Shown here: in pieces, positions 24,648 to 36,705 of the stretch
How positions within the stretch are numbered: position 1 is the stretch's first letter
Layout: the number at the start of each line of letters is the position of its first letter
From: Polytrichum commune
Lineage: Eukaryota; Streptophyta; Polytrichopsida; Polytrichales; Polytrichaceae
NCBI GenBank assembly: GCA_950295325.1
Contig: OX485805.1
Span: forward strand, 5,642,501 to 5,706,500
DNA: 64,000 bases
Direction of reading: 5' to 3'
Notes under the pieces: generated by a model
Told to the model about the DNA's origin: nothing
Database searches by the model: none
What the model saw: only the letters and a program-made list of their open reading frames with translations
Position numbers and translations under genes: made by a program

Positions 24648-25734
24648 CTACAATCCATTTTGAAGTGTTTCCCTGAAGGTGCCGAACAATGAGCTTGCAC
24701 TTTGAGCAAAGAGTTCTGTCGCAGAAATCTCCTTTAGGGCTGTATAAATATTTGTTCGAAATCAAGATCGTCCAAAAAGTGCCCAGTGGTGAGGGCAAGC
24801 AAAGAGGACGGATGTTTGCATAGCAGACATTTTCTAGTGCATTCAGAAGGAATGTGGAGTAGCATCTTTTTAGGAACTTGCAGCTGGCCCTGTGAAAGGA
24901 GAGGCCATGAGATAAATTCTGTAAGGAAGCTTCACCTTTCTGACCCATTGTTTATCAAGGACTTGTGCCAAGTAACAGACTTTTATGGAAACGTCTTTCA
25001 TTACCAACCCAGTATCGTGCTCTACGAAGAGATACAATGCATTAGAAGATTAGAAGATGCAATGCATCGCTGTTCTATGGCTGTAGGTTGGATACAGTAG
25101 ATTCAGACCTGCACATAGGTCTCAAACTATCCAATAGTTCCCGGCTTTCTAAGAGTCTTGAATCTCACCTAATCATGGATTTTCATGTCATGCTGTCAAT
25201 TACAAAGACCCATTCAGTCGACTGAGCAATTTCTGGCTCCAGTTCTCATCAATTTGGTGTATTTTGGAATGCTGGCTCTAAACATTATTATGTTGTTTGG
25301 TACGTAAAACGGTGAAGGAGGGTCAGAGTCTAGGCTACAAAGTATGGAATGTATAGGTGCTAGGCAGCAATTTGGGCAGACAAGTTTAGTTTGGGCTTGA
25401 TTTTGGGTTGATTTAGAGCAGATTTAGATGCTCTTCTGTTTCCTTTCCAAAAAACTAATGATTGTCTACTGTGATGTTATTAGAGGAAACTTGTCGAACC
25501 TAATGGCTGATGAAAATGAATCGGTTCATGTGAAGATAAAGAAGTTATGCCTCCTAAGTTCTGCATTATGCTTTCTTACTGCCTGCTCATATGGACAGGC
25601 ATTTTCTCCTCGTCCAATGAGGTAGATGTGCCTAACTGGGGGAGTTTTCTCTTCGCACCCACTTCTAATAAGATAATACATGCAATTAGTGTGAGATGAT
25701 GACCAATCATGCCTGTAGCCAGTTGCCTCACAAT
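24648..25734. other. 3' flank of the F-box gene
   Basis: Probably 3'UTR for the first few hundred bases, since composition resembles the exons to about 25150, then spacer. Frames of 112 codons (- strand) and 104 codons (+ strand) here show no domain. No clear poly(A) signal was chosen. Confidence 0.4.
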
Positions 25735-25925
25735 TCTCATCTGAACATCCTATATTCATCATCAAAGTGAAGATTCTTGTGCTCACCAAGTGGTCATATA
25801 GGTCCCCCAATCATGTTGTTTACTTAGCCTAGAATGGTTAGCATGTTTTGAGCATGTAATCCAATCTCCTCTTAACACATGTTTTCCTTGTTTCGAATGT
25901 TTGTTCTTAGATCCACACCTAACCA
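25735..25925 (+). repeat. Dispersed repeat A, copy 3
   Basis: Contains 'aagtgaagattcttgtgctc', 'tagaatggttagcatg', 'cttaacacatgttttcc' and 'tgtttgttcttagatcc' in the same order as 20525-20750 and 32025-32245. Confidence 0.65.
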
Positions 25926-26883
25926 CATCCCACTTGAATCTGGCTCTCCATTTTCTGATGTCTGCAAAGAACTGGTCCAAGGAAGCATGCTGGAACCCAT
26001 GTCTCGTGCACAAAAAAAGTCAAGAGGAAATCGCAAGCATGTGGTGGGATCGAGTTCAGAGCATTCACACCATAACTTAGTGCAAATTTCAAATGCTTTT
26101 GGTCATGCTTCTTTAGTACGAGAAGGGGGACCCACGAGTAAGTAACCAAATTCCTTGGCGTGGAGTGACATATGTACTGTGGGCTCTCACAAATCGTTTC
26201 AAGGGCACGTGGGGTTCGATTGGCAAGCGGGTGACTGCTTATGTCAAACAAGGCAAGCATAGTTTGATTGTTTTGTCACAAAATAATCACGTCTAGAACA
26301 AACTTTGGCACTGATATGTTGTATCCAGTGTCCAGGAAGATTTTTGGGCATAATCGATCAATATCCCAGTGCTGCCAAGTCCAACTGGTTACATGTTGAC
26401 AGTTGCCTTGAAACAAAACACTTTCAAGTTGGGTGCGCATCTCAAATAAAATGTTTGTGCATCTCAAAACAACAATATATGAAACGCCCATCACAAGCTT
26501 GCCCAACACATTGGCCAATGTAACAAAAACCATCCAATGGTCACCAACGTGGTATCTGCAAGTGACACAAAGAGGATAATCAAGTAAATTTGGAAAGCGG
26601 AAGACAAAACCAAGCAAACCTATACTACACCTGCAAAGTTCACTCACACGCCAAATCAAAAATGTTTCTACATGGGTCTCAGATTTAGTATGTGTAATTG
26701 CTTTTATCATCAAAGTTGGGCCTTGTGGTAACATGTCATTTTTAAGAAATTTCCTCCCTAAAATATCTTGCAACAAGATGAGCTAATTAATAGGACTCCC
26801 AAATAAGGTGTAAGACCAAAGCACACCTCATGGTACATATGTAAGTGGAAACCAACCTCATTGCAATGCAACTTTTGTACTTA
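25926..26883. other. Spacer with unrecognised minus-strand frame
   Basis: The longest frame is 166 codons on the minus strand at 26276-26776. It shows no domain, no biased composition and no splice structure, so I do not call it a gene. A ~32 bp string (gaagatttttgggcataatc and following) near 26337 recurs near 35740. Confidence 0.35.
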
Positions 26884-27310
26884 GGGCATCCCCAGGAGAG
26901 ATAGTAAGCAACCCACCAAAAATATTATATTATATGGTGTTTAGGGTGTTTGGGGAGCCCTCCATCTTGGGCGGGGCCGCTCATCTTGAGTCAGAGCCCA
27001 CCAAAGCCTAGGCATACCCCCGGTATAATTAGGAAGCAATCAATAAGACAACGACACCTATTATCTGACATGGGATAAAGTAGGATATCGGAGTATCTGA
27101 TATTAAAGTAATCTCTTGGCGGGCCGGAGGAGGGCCGCCATATGAACCATTTATGGCGTTGGAAGGCCTTTACTATACCCGGGCCGCTTCTAAATTATGC
27201 CGGACCGGACATTGGTGGGGATCAATTTATGCCGGTACCGCCACCTAAGAACCCGGGATGCCCCATTTTTGGCGTTGGCATGCCCTATGGCGAGGCTGCT
27301 GGGGACGCCC
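26884..27310. mobile_element. TTA-flanked GC-rich MITE, 427 bp
   Basis: The left end GGGCATCCCCAGGAG pairs with the right end GCTGCTGGGGACGCCC. TTA flanks both sides (26881-26883 and 27311-27313). The interior is much richer in GC than its surroundings, with repeated 'gggccg', 'gccgg' and 'ggcgttgg' blocks. The end structure and target site match the other Harbinger-like elements, but the sequence is a different family. Confidence 0.8.
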
Positions 27311-27313
27311 TTA

Positions 27314-28734
27314 TAGTCCCTTTTAAGTAACCTCTAGACATATAATGACAAGTTAATTCAAGATGGGTTCACCTGTGTATAGGTACATATCCAAGAGGAA
27401 TCCTTATACGCGTCTTTTGAGTTTCATTCAAGAACCTAGAAAGATACTCACCTTATTTGGACATGCTAATATGTTCATGTAACAATTTTTATACTTTTTT
27501 GGTTGTTGAACCTCTACATGACACCCCTTACATGTGATAAAATGCTTAAATTATCCACAATAGGTGCACTTGCCTAAGTCCAACATGGATCCAAATAATA
27601 GATTTTTTTTTGTCTATTAGAATACCTCCATACTTCTTAGAGTAATCAATATCCTAAAAGAGCACCTTAACCTCAAGGTGTGCACTCAATGTAGAGGGTC
27701 AAAAGCATGTGATTGTATCCTTTTGACCCCCCCCCCCCACACACACATGAAAAACTCATGCACAAGTTATACCTTTTTCATATTCTATGTGGTAAGTGAA
27801 ACACTTCATTATGTGTTATCATTTTATTTTTCTACCTATAAGTAAAAATTGAGATGTTTCAATTCAAATTTTCACCACATTTCAAGGCCACTTCCATTGT
27901 ATTCAATTGATTGTTTATCTTAACATGAAAGGATTACAAATAATGAGACAATATCCAAAAAATTGGACCCCAAAAATGAGATTTTCCCATGTACATCAAG
28001 GGGAATGACCCATTATTTCACACTCACATGATTTTGACCCTCTACATTGAAAGCTCCCCCCTAAGAGTCTAACATGATGCAAGATCAAGACACCTCTCAA
28101 TCACTGAGTACTTTTCCTCCAATCAAGCACAAAAGAGTACTTCACTCTCTCACTACACCAATCATCCAACTACAATAGTGCATGTTACTATTTGGAGTTA
28201 CACAATTCTATCGCTATTTAATGAGAATGTAATATTTTATGAAGCAAAGTCATTCGTGCTTTATAATATCCAAACAACTTATTGAACCTTTGTTTGTAAA
28301 AATTGAACTCCCGAGCAAGACGTTATTGCACTGCGTAACTCCGCATAACAACTAATTGGGATAATCAATGTAGATTAAGAATACACATAAACCTCATTAT
28401 TTGGTGGTTTTTTAAATCTTAATACCGATTTCTTAACTTGCATTCAGATCACAACGTCATTTTCACAACGTCATGCTCACAACCCCTTTGTAAGGCACCA
28501 ACCACTATCCGATTTTCCAACCTTTTGAGCTTTAACTTATTGGTTGGAGGAGGTTGTTGGGTTTGTTGCAACATCCATTTATCCCTTTCCCACCCACCTT
28601 GCACATGTTCTCTAAACATAAGGTAGATGTGTCTTATTTTGTGTATGATCTTAAACGTACACTTGTATTTGTGTGGTGTATGGTTGGGTGGGAATAAGAG
28701 CAGTCATCAAAAAACCACATGATAAAAGAAGATA
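27314..28734. other. AT-rich spacer, nothing recognised
   Basis: Contains a poly-C/(AC)n run near 27727-27748. No frame of note and no clear element ends. Confidence 0.5.
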
Positions 28735-28965
28735 GGACTACATGCTTGGAATATGTTCATCATTATAGACGCAATTATGAACATAATTGGGAAAACCTAT
28801 ATGATCATTTAACAACTCGTAGAATCTTCATTTTTGACAATGATTAGGATATTCATACAAGTTCCAAAACTTATGAGGATAATGGTTACGAACACATTTG
28901 GATATGCTAATCATCTCACACCAATTGTGTGTTTCCATATCCTACAAGAAGTGGGTGCAAACAAA
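28735..28965 (-). repeat. Dispersed repeat A, reverse copy
   Basis: The reverse complement carries the family landmarks (aatcttca, tatgatcatttaac, tgttcatcatt) found at 20525, 25735 and 32025. It is similar to the other reverse copy at 36535-36705. Confidence 0.5.
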
Positions 28966-29482
28966 CAAAAAAGTGTCCCTCTAAGACCCGCTTACTTCAT
29001 ACTTTTTAGCAACCTTTCAAACCACATCTCAAAATGCAAGTGACTCACATAAAATGTAAAAGTAAACGGTGATGCATACCCTTCACAGTGCAATATCCTC
29101 ACCATATGTTTTTAGTGCTAACTTAACATCTAGTTGATGATGCATTCAACATTGAACTTGAACGTTGAGCATCAAACTCATACTTGAACCTTTTAGGTTT
29201 TGTACCTACAATACATCAAAACAAGATATTGAAATCGCAACCCTATGTTTGGTACGCATTGATTCAATGTTGCGGTTTTGTGTGATTTGATGCCATGTGA
29301 AATCAATGTTGATGTATGACTTTAGAGATTTGATATGCGGTGGAATACATCCTTTAACACAAGATCAATGCGGTGATGAAAACTTCCAACTTGGTATCCT
29401 AACTTTATAGAGTGTAGAACACATGCGTACATACATATATTTTAATATTCAAGATGTCTAATAAGTCCTTCAAACATAGCAT

Positions 29483-30020
29483 CCGGTGTTGAGTGAATCC
29501 TTACTTGGTTTCCGTGTTGGTTGCTTCCTCGTCCTTTCCGAGCTAAGCCCTCTTGAGTATGGCTCTTACATGAGGTTCACATGTCATGGTTGTCATTGTG
29601 CTTCTCAAGATAATGGAAATTCAATTGCTTTCCAAACCCCCACCATGCAAAAAGAAAAGAAACGTCGATCAAATCCAAAAAAAATCACAATATTTGATTA
29701 TCTCAAAGGTATGTGTACCTAAAGTACTCTCTAATTTCCAAGGCTCTAATGCAAAAATCACATGAAAATAATACTACTATACTATTTGCATACCAATTTA
29801 TAGGTATTGAAGCACCACCGTCCAATTTAAGCCAAGCACACTACGCCGAACCAAGTGTAAGACATTTCGTTGGTCAAGTTTTCCAACCTAGCCCTCATGA
29901 ACACGACTCTTACACGAGGTTTCAATGTCTTGCTTGGAAGTGTGTTCCTCAATGCAATGAGATCTCAATTAATACCCAAAAGCCAAAAAAAATTAACTTA
30001 AAAAAATTTAAACAATCATC
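29483..30020. repeat. Diverged direct duplication, ~360 bp apart
   Basis: The segment near 29500-29700 ('cttacatgaggttcacatgt', 'tgcttctcaagataatgg', then an A-rich run) is similar to 29860-30020 ('cttacacgaggtttcaatgt', 'gttcctcaatgcaatgag', then an A-rich run). Both have open frames in part, but no domain. Confidence 0.5.
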
Positions 30021-30402
30021 AAGGGCATTCAAAATAAAAAAATAAAAAATCAACAACAACAACAACGTTGAACAAATCCAAATCAAACTTACATATACCT
30101 TTGTTTTAATGGTATGTCTATGTACCTACAAATTATAATCATATTTTACATACTACATCATGCATAACATTGCTCGGTATGTGAGGTGTGTTCACTTGTA
30201 TTTAGTTTGAAACTGTAGAATCTCATGGTAAGATTCAAGAATCACAACTGGCCCCATTGAACAATTTCTTCATGTTGAGCAATGTTATGTGGAATTCACA
30301 TGATGAAGATAATAGTATGCATTTTACATCCCAAAGTTTAGATAGGAATCGAAGCGCTACCATCCAATTTACAAAGCCAATCACACTAGGTATGTACACA
30401 AG

Positions 30403-30777
30403 TATTGGAGTGGTAGCGTCGTTCTATCAGTACCATTCGAGTATCTATAACGAGGGTTTCACCTACTTTGGTACCGCTAGGGTATGGGTATCTGATAGTA
30501 CATTAATTCTCAACACCATTTGGGTCTATAAACATCTTAATGCAAGAACCTTCAAACCTAGGCAAAATAGCCTTGGCATCAATATGATTTAGAAGTGGGT
30601 ATTGACCCAAATAATAACTTGGGTATAGAAAGATTCTTTCACCTTGAGATACCAACCAATTATTGACAATTGATTGGTATTACCCGGATTTTGATACCCA
30701 CATGTAGGTTCTTTGTAGACACCACTATTGATGTTGATTCTTGATGCCCGTGCATTCACCTATATACCATATCCAAC
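30403..30777. mobile_element. Small TIR element, copy 2 (partner at 9154-9524)
   Basis: Direct-orientation relative of 9154-9524. It shares 'cacctatatacca' and 'attgatgttgattcttgat' near the right end and the 'ttcaccttgagataccaacc' block. The ends have decayed more than in the partner. Confidence 0.6.
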
Positions 30778-30827
30778 ATTGGTATAATACACAATTGACA
30801 AGTCATGGTTCAACCCAATAAAGTTAA

Positions 30828-31530
30828 GTATCGATGAACCGGTTGAGTTTAAGAAATAAACGGTTGAAGTTCAAGACTTCAGAAAAATTACCCATCATTT
30901 TGATGGAATTTAGAGAATATGCCTCAAATTAATAAAGAACAACCAAAAGATGTCAACATGTATCCGGTTGCCGCGTCACTGAGGCGTTGTGAACGCCTCC
31001 CATGCGGTCAGGGGCTAGGAAGATCTCGGCCGTCGATTGCAATCTGACATACCTAGAGGCTCCTATGTTGCCCCAACTTCTGGCTTCTCTTCCCCTCGAG
31101 CAAAGCTTGAAAAAAACTTCGCGTTGGATGAAGCCTCCACCTCCATCCACCCACAAATCTTGGATGAATTTTTTTCAAACTAAGCCCTTCATGAAAAGGA
31201 CTTGCAGACGAGATGATGCCAACAAGAACTCCATTGGGAACTTAGGGAACCCTCTGGGAACCTTCAAAATCCCACACAAATGCTCTCGTACGATGGGATG
31301 AACAATCAACCCCTTCATCTTGCAAACATTGATTTTTCATCCACTGGAAGTTCTTTTCGGTCGGCCCGAGCAGTTTCGTACACCGTAGGATGGGGCTCTG
31401 TGAATGAATGGCTTGGATATGATCTGCCCACGACCACACACCCTCCATTCAGGACGCCTCAGTTGACATGGATCCGGTTGAACTTGGAAACACTAAGATC
31501 TTGACCGATTATGTCCAAAAATGTCCCGGG
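30828..31530 (+). repeat. Dispersed repeat C, copy split by an insertion
   Basis: The two halves (30828-30970 and 31472-31530) join into a sequence collinear with 15061-15260, where no insertion exists. The break is at atccggttg, which is present on both sides of the inserted DNA. Confidence 0.8.
30971..31471. mobile_element. Mutator-like non-autonomous element with 9 bp target duplication
   Basis: Exactly 501 bp lies between two copies of ATCCGGTTG (30962-30970 and 31472-31480). The ends are imperfect inverted repeats: CCGCGTCACTGAGGCGT at the left, and CCATGTCAACTGAGGCGT read from the right on the other strand. A 9 bp duplication is the hallmark of Mutator/MULE transposition. The interior has no transposase. 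The related uninterrupted repeat at 15061 serves as an empty-site control. Confidence 0.85.
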
Positions 31531-32024
31531 ACATTGTTGCTTGGCCAGCCCACACATTCTTGCCCACCGGATATTAAAATGCATCCAAAACGGCAATATA
31601 TGGCATGGCTAATTAGTGTGGGGTCGGACATACAACTTGCTTCCCTTTATTATTAGTGGGCCCAGGCTGGAGAATCTTCATAAGGGATAGATATCGGTGC
31701 CTTCAATCACAACTTGTGTGAAAATGATCGAAAGTTGATTGCAACAATAAGTCGAAGTGTGGGCCACACTACACAAGTTTAATGTGCCCCATTTAAATTA
31801 GAAAGATCCATACCCTCGGTCATTGGCCGGGCTCTCTTTTAGTCACCCACTAACTTCTTATGATAGGTGAGCAAAGAGCGTACCTAATATATATAGTAAT
31901 GTAGACGGGGTCTTAAATGGTTACTTTTTTCCGACTAGCCCACTTCTCCTAGGATACAAAACACGCGATTTTGTACGAGATGGTTAGCAAATCCAAACGA
32001 GTCGAGGCCATAGCCACTTTCCTT
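31531..32024. other. Spacer, nothing recognised
   Basis: No reading frame with a domain and no element ends that I can define. Confidence 0.4.
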
Positions 32025-32245
32025 GTAATTTTTGGAGCTCATATGAATATCTTCCTCATTATTGAAGTGAAGAATCTCGTGCTCATTAAATGGTCATACA
32101 GGTTCTCCCAATCGAGTTGATTGTTAAGTTGAGAATGGTTGTCATAGTTTGAGTATGTGTTTTAATCTCAAGTGAACACACGTGTTTCTGGGGTATCCGT
32201 TCTTGGAGCCACACTAATTCACGTAACACTCAGATATAAGGTGTC
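32025..32245 (+). repeat. Dispersed repeat A, copy 4
   Basis: Landmarks 'tttttggagctcatatgaat', 'gtgaagaatctcgtgctc', 'tgagaatggttgtcat' and 'cacacgtgtttctgg' occur in the same order as 20525-20750. Confidence 0.65.
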
Positions 32246-33469
32246 CTCTTAATAGAAAAAGTAACCAAATAACATATCATGTAGGTGACACTAATGATCA
32301 ACAACTTCACCATTAGTGTGACCTCATGACTCTCGGTGTTCGAGTGGCATGAGTATGTTCAATAGTGTTATGAGGTACATGCTATGTTACGTAACGTTCT
32401 GCAAGGTGACCAAAAGTGTACACAAATGGCATTTGACATCATTATGTTCAAGAATATCTTCCTCTTACATAGCAAAATGTGAACACATGACACTTGCCAT
32501 TAGTGTACTTTATAGTATCTTCCCCCTTGCATACTAATATGCAAAACTATCTTCTCAAATATTCCAATGTCCTGTGCTAAAGGTCATAACGTAAATAAGT
32601 GTTCACTTAAAAAAAAACAACTTAAAATGACAAATAATATCATGTTGTCAATCAATGGATGTGACACTTTGAAACACGTAGGCATCTAGTTTAGATTGTT
32701 TGTCAATAATGTGTGTGACACTAAATACCATAAGTGGTGTAGAACAAACCCGGGCCTATAGATGGTTCCTAACAAAAAAATTGCCATTGGATGAGTGAGA
32801 CGTATACAATAAGTTCATGTGGCCAAGTCAACTCTCATCAACTTTAGATGTCCTTATACTGAATTATTCTACATGGTTCCCGTGTGGATGTCTAACATGG
32901 CTCCTTGAAGACTTTCTAAAGATACCCCTAGGCTAAGCATTGAGTTTGAAATGAGGGAAATCATCATAAAATAAGTTATTCGCACATCAAAGCATGGTAT
33001 TTCATTGATTCATCTAATTGGATTGGGTTACCACTTGAAATTACATGTTTTCCATAACTAACTTATGAGAATATAATTTATTCACCTAGTTTGAAGTTTT
33101 TTTCCCATTCTTTGATGTGCATACTACACCGAACATCTTATGTTTAGTGTGCCTCACATTGTTCATCATCAATCCACACGAATTGCCTCGCAATTGGTGA
33201 GTGGAAACTAGAGAGGGTGTCGTATGACTCTTAGTGCTACATGATAGTTCATTAATCTGGATAACTATAATTAACACAATTGTTAAGTCACCAACTTAAC
33301 ATGGCCTTGATGAGTTTGTCCCATAAAATTTTCTCAACTTGTGAACAATACGAGGTAACATGCTTATTCACTTCTAGCCACACTATGCTTATCAAACATA
33401 TTGTTTGGCCGCTTAATCTTGTTGCCTATGATGATATGACATACCCAATCGAGTACGGCGGAGTGAAGG

Positions 33470-33610
33470 GTTGATTACACCGGCCACTTCAAACATCATC
33501 CATTGGCATCTCCGGTTGTAATAATGTGAAAAGTGGCGTCCAACATATAAACAACATAATCCCCAAAATTTCACCACTGGAACTAAATGGAAATTTTGGT
33601 GTGATCAGGG
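33470..33610 (-). mobile_element. Short MITE, TGATCACACC family, reverse copy
   Basis: Reverse-oriented relative of the unit tandemly repeated at 38488-38917. It runs from 'ttgattacaccggccacttc' to 'ttggtgtgatca' and carries the reverse of the 'gttggggattatgt' core. Confidence 0.65.
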
Positions 33611-33833
33611 CATGAATATGAATCAATTCCAATCCCACTAAGCTAACATATGTTTGCACAATTTCTAACATTGGTACCACAAGGAGAGCTACTTAAAGCC
33701 CAACACAAAATATGATTGCCTTACGTCTCAACATACCGATCCCAATCATTATCTTATACTTTTAGAAATAAAATAAAATATAACGTTATTGTTCATAACA
33801 TTCTTCAGTGCTAAGTGCTCTCTATACCTAGCA

Positions 33834-34104
33834 GTGTGTATGTTTGACAAATTTCATTTGACGTTCAACTTCAAAGCCAAAGTGTCATGTGATGTTTTCA
33901 AAAACAAAAATGAATGTCAATTGACATTTACATTTTCTTCTTAAAATGTCACATGCTTAATAATACATGTCATTTCAATTCCTAACATGTCAATTGACGT
34001 TTGGTTTTTCCCTTCACAAGTCACACTACATGTGAAATGACAGGCATTTTTGTGTGTGCAAGTTGTTACACGTCAAATGTCAAAACTTTGTCAAATTTAC
34101 ACAC
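33834..34104. mobile_element. TIR element, 271 bp, GTGTGTA ends
   Basis: The left end GTGTGTATGTTTGACAAATT pairs with the right end AATTTACACAC, and the inversion extends inward (catttgacgtt against cacgtcaaatg). The interior repeats TTGACA/TGTCAA motifs many times. No coding capacity and no clear target duplication. Confidence 0.6.
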
Positions 34105-34398
34105 TAATACCTATCCTTAGTTTGACATGGCATTGTTCACATAACACTATTCCAAGCACTACGCATCGTATTATTTATGGGTTTATGTGATAACAGGTGG
34201 CGGGGGCCTAGGTGTTAGCTCCATCGAACCCAACCCCCAATCGAAAAATGTTATGTCAAGAGTAAAAACATTCAAGTATTGACATGATTTTATTTACACA
34301 TTTAAGCATATATTTAGTGGAGCTATTTATGTTGTGTGTGTGTATTTATATAACACAACTTGTAACTCCAAATTGTAACCCATTGTAACCCACACTAA

Positions 34399-35181
34399 AG
34401 GTACGTTTCCATGTAGGTGATTTACCCACTAGATTCTAGATAATAGTGGGTTGGAGGTGTTTGTATGTAGATAAGGGTGATTTTTCATGTAGACCACTTG
34501 CCCACTAGATTCTAGAAAATAATGGGTCGGAGGTGTTTTGCATTTACTTAAGCACAACACACCATCCAACATCATTATGGCAGTCCTTTAGAATGTGGAG
34601 AATTCTGGACACGGGCCGCTAGACTTCTATGCATCCACTAAATAATCTTTAACCTACAAATGTCAGTCACCAAAGGATTGAAGACCGGTTTTAAAAGCAG
34701 GAGGAGGTCTTAACCCGGAGGAGGAGGTTAGTAGGTGGTCCCGGATACAAGAAGATGGGAATAGCTAGTTGACACATACAAGCCCTACACCCACTAAATT
34801 CCCTCTACATTTGGACGGGTTTGTCCTCATTCAGACTTAGAATTTGGTGGGTGAGCGGCCTACATGAAAACTCACCCTAAGCACAAGCCACCAACCAACC
34901 ACATTATGGTGACCTACTAGAATATGGAGGACCGTAGACACGGGCCATTAGACTTCCATCCACCCACTAAAGGCCTTTGTAACCTACAAGTGTCAGTCAC
35001 CGAAGGATTGAATACCAGTTTACGAGGAGGAGGTTAGTAGGTGAACCCAAATATGAGAAGATGAGAGCAAATAGTTGACACGTACGGACCCTACCCCACC
35101 AGATTCCATCTACATTTCGTAGGCTTTGTCCTTATTCCCACTAGAATATAGCAGTTGAGCAACCTGCATGGAAACTCACCC
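34399..35181. mobile_element. TAA-flanked TIR element with an internal duplication, 783 bp
   Basis: The left end AGGTACGTTTCCATGTAGGT pairs with the right end CCTGCATGGAAACTCACCC. TAA flanks both sides (34396-34398 and 35182-35184). The left-end motif is repeated near 34475-34545 and the right-end motif near 34860-34880. The interior is a tandem duplication of about 320 bp ('gacacgggcc', 'cagtcacc.aaggattgaa' near 34600-34690 and 34935-35015). It looks like a nested or internally duplicated element. Confidence 0.75.
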
Positions 35182-35184
35182 TAA

Positions 35185-36534
35185 GTAATAAGATGCACCG
35201 ATGTACTTACTAGGTAAAAATGGTGTCACCCTCAATACAAAATTATGTTAAGTGTTCAACTCCATACGATGGCCCACATTTAATCATGGGTTGATGTACA
35301 CTAATACATGCAATTAGAATTAGGCTACCCCACACTAATATAACGACATTCCACACTAATTTGAATATTTACTAGTACCACAATACAATACAAAAAAAAC
35401 TAAAAAAAACTCATAGTCATTATATAGTCGAATAGGCAAAGTTATAAGTTGTTTGTGCCCTAATTTTGACCCAAGATAACTTACGTGGGTAAAAGAAGCA
35501 ACCTATTTGCAAAGGCAACATAAGTTAATTGCACATATGAGTGTAGGTTTAGTCCTTAGTTGAAGACGGAGATGGTGGTTGTGGTGGAGAGAAACTATTG
35601 GCTCCAAGGTGCAAGGAGGCCAAGCATGCTCCTTGTTTGGTTGCACTTGAAGCTTGTGAAACAAGTGTCTTCTAGAGACTCGCTAACACACACATGGGGT
35701 ATTGAACCCCACGAGAAGGACCTTGCCAACCAACGTCCAAGAAGATTTTTGGGCATAATCGGTCGAGATCCTATGTTGTGATCTTTAAAAATCAAAATCT
35801 TTATTAATTTGATGTATATTTCATATACTCCTTTAAAACGATCTATATTTTTCTTGAAGTCTTGAACTTTAACCGATTCTTTCTTAACTCGTGTCTCGAT
35901 CACACCAAACTTTCTATCATATTTCACCTATGAAATTGTTGGGGATTATGCACAAAAATAGATGTTGGCCCACCACTTTTCACACTATTACATCCAGAGA
36001 TGCTGACGGATGGTGTCATAATTGCATGGTGCGATCAACCCCTCAAGCAGTTCATGTGTAGCTAGCCATCAATTTTCTCCATTCATTGTTGCCTAACTCA
36101 GAACTTCCAAATCCATCTTTCTGTGAAAATCTCTAAGGTAGATGTGCCTAATTCCGTAAGTTATCTTAATTGGATACCTACACCTACATGCTTTTATGAT
36201 GTAGTTGAAATCAAGGCACACTTTGTGTTGGAGTGTCCCCCTATAACTCCATTTGGGGGATAAGTTTCAATCACCTTTTGAAAATGTAGTATTCAAGAGT
36301 CTCACGTCTTTCTTTCAATTGGGACCATCAAGCCGATATTAGCCTCTCTCTCACATAGAGGCTATTGCCACTACAAGGAATTAGCTGCTTTGAGACCAAA
36401 CTCATGTACTTTAAGTCCCATCAGTCTTTTTCACTTTCAAGATTCCAGAAACAATTTCATTTCATTTGAGTGGTATGTGATTAGGCAGGCTCCAAAGACC
36501 TGATACTAAAAAAACAAGTGATTAAAAGAGATTG
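35185..36534. other. Spacer with one short MITE copy
   Basis: 35898-36045 is a single copy of the TGATCACACC family (attgttggggattatg, agatgttggcccaccactt). A ~32 bp string near 35740 matches 26337. No gene; a 110-codon minus-strand frame at 35595-35927 has no domain. Confidence 0.5.
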
Positions 36535-36705
36535 GGATGTGTGCATAAATCATGTTGGATTCAATAGTCAACATGGGAACCTATACGAACAATTTATAAA
36601 CATGAGAATCTTCATTTTGATCATGAATAAGATATCCATATGAGCTCCCAAAATTAAGAGAAAAATGACTATGGACTTGATTTGGATTTTGCAGATCATC
36701 TTGTA
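36535..36705 (-). repeat. Dispersed repeat A, second reverse copy
   Basis: Carries 'acatgagaatcttcattttg', 'gatatccatatgagctccc' and neighbouring blocks in the order expected of the reverse complement of 32025-32245. Confidence 0.55.

Noticed and set aside
26276-26776. 166-codon minus-strand open frame
   Set aside because: One of the longest single frames, but it has no domain, no splice support and lies in repeat-rich spacer; chance length in AT-leaning DNA is plausible.
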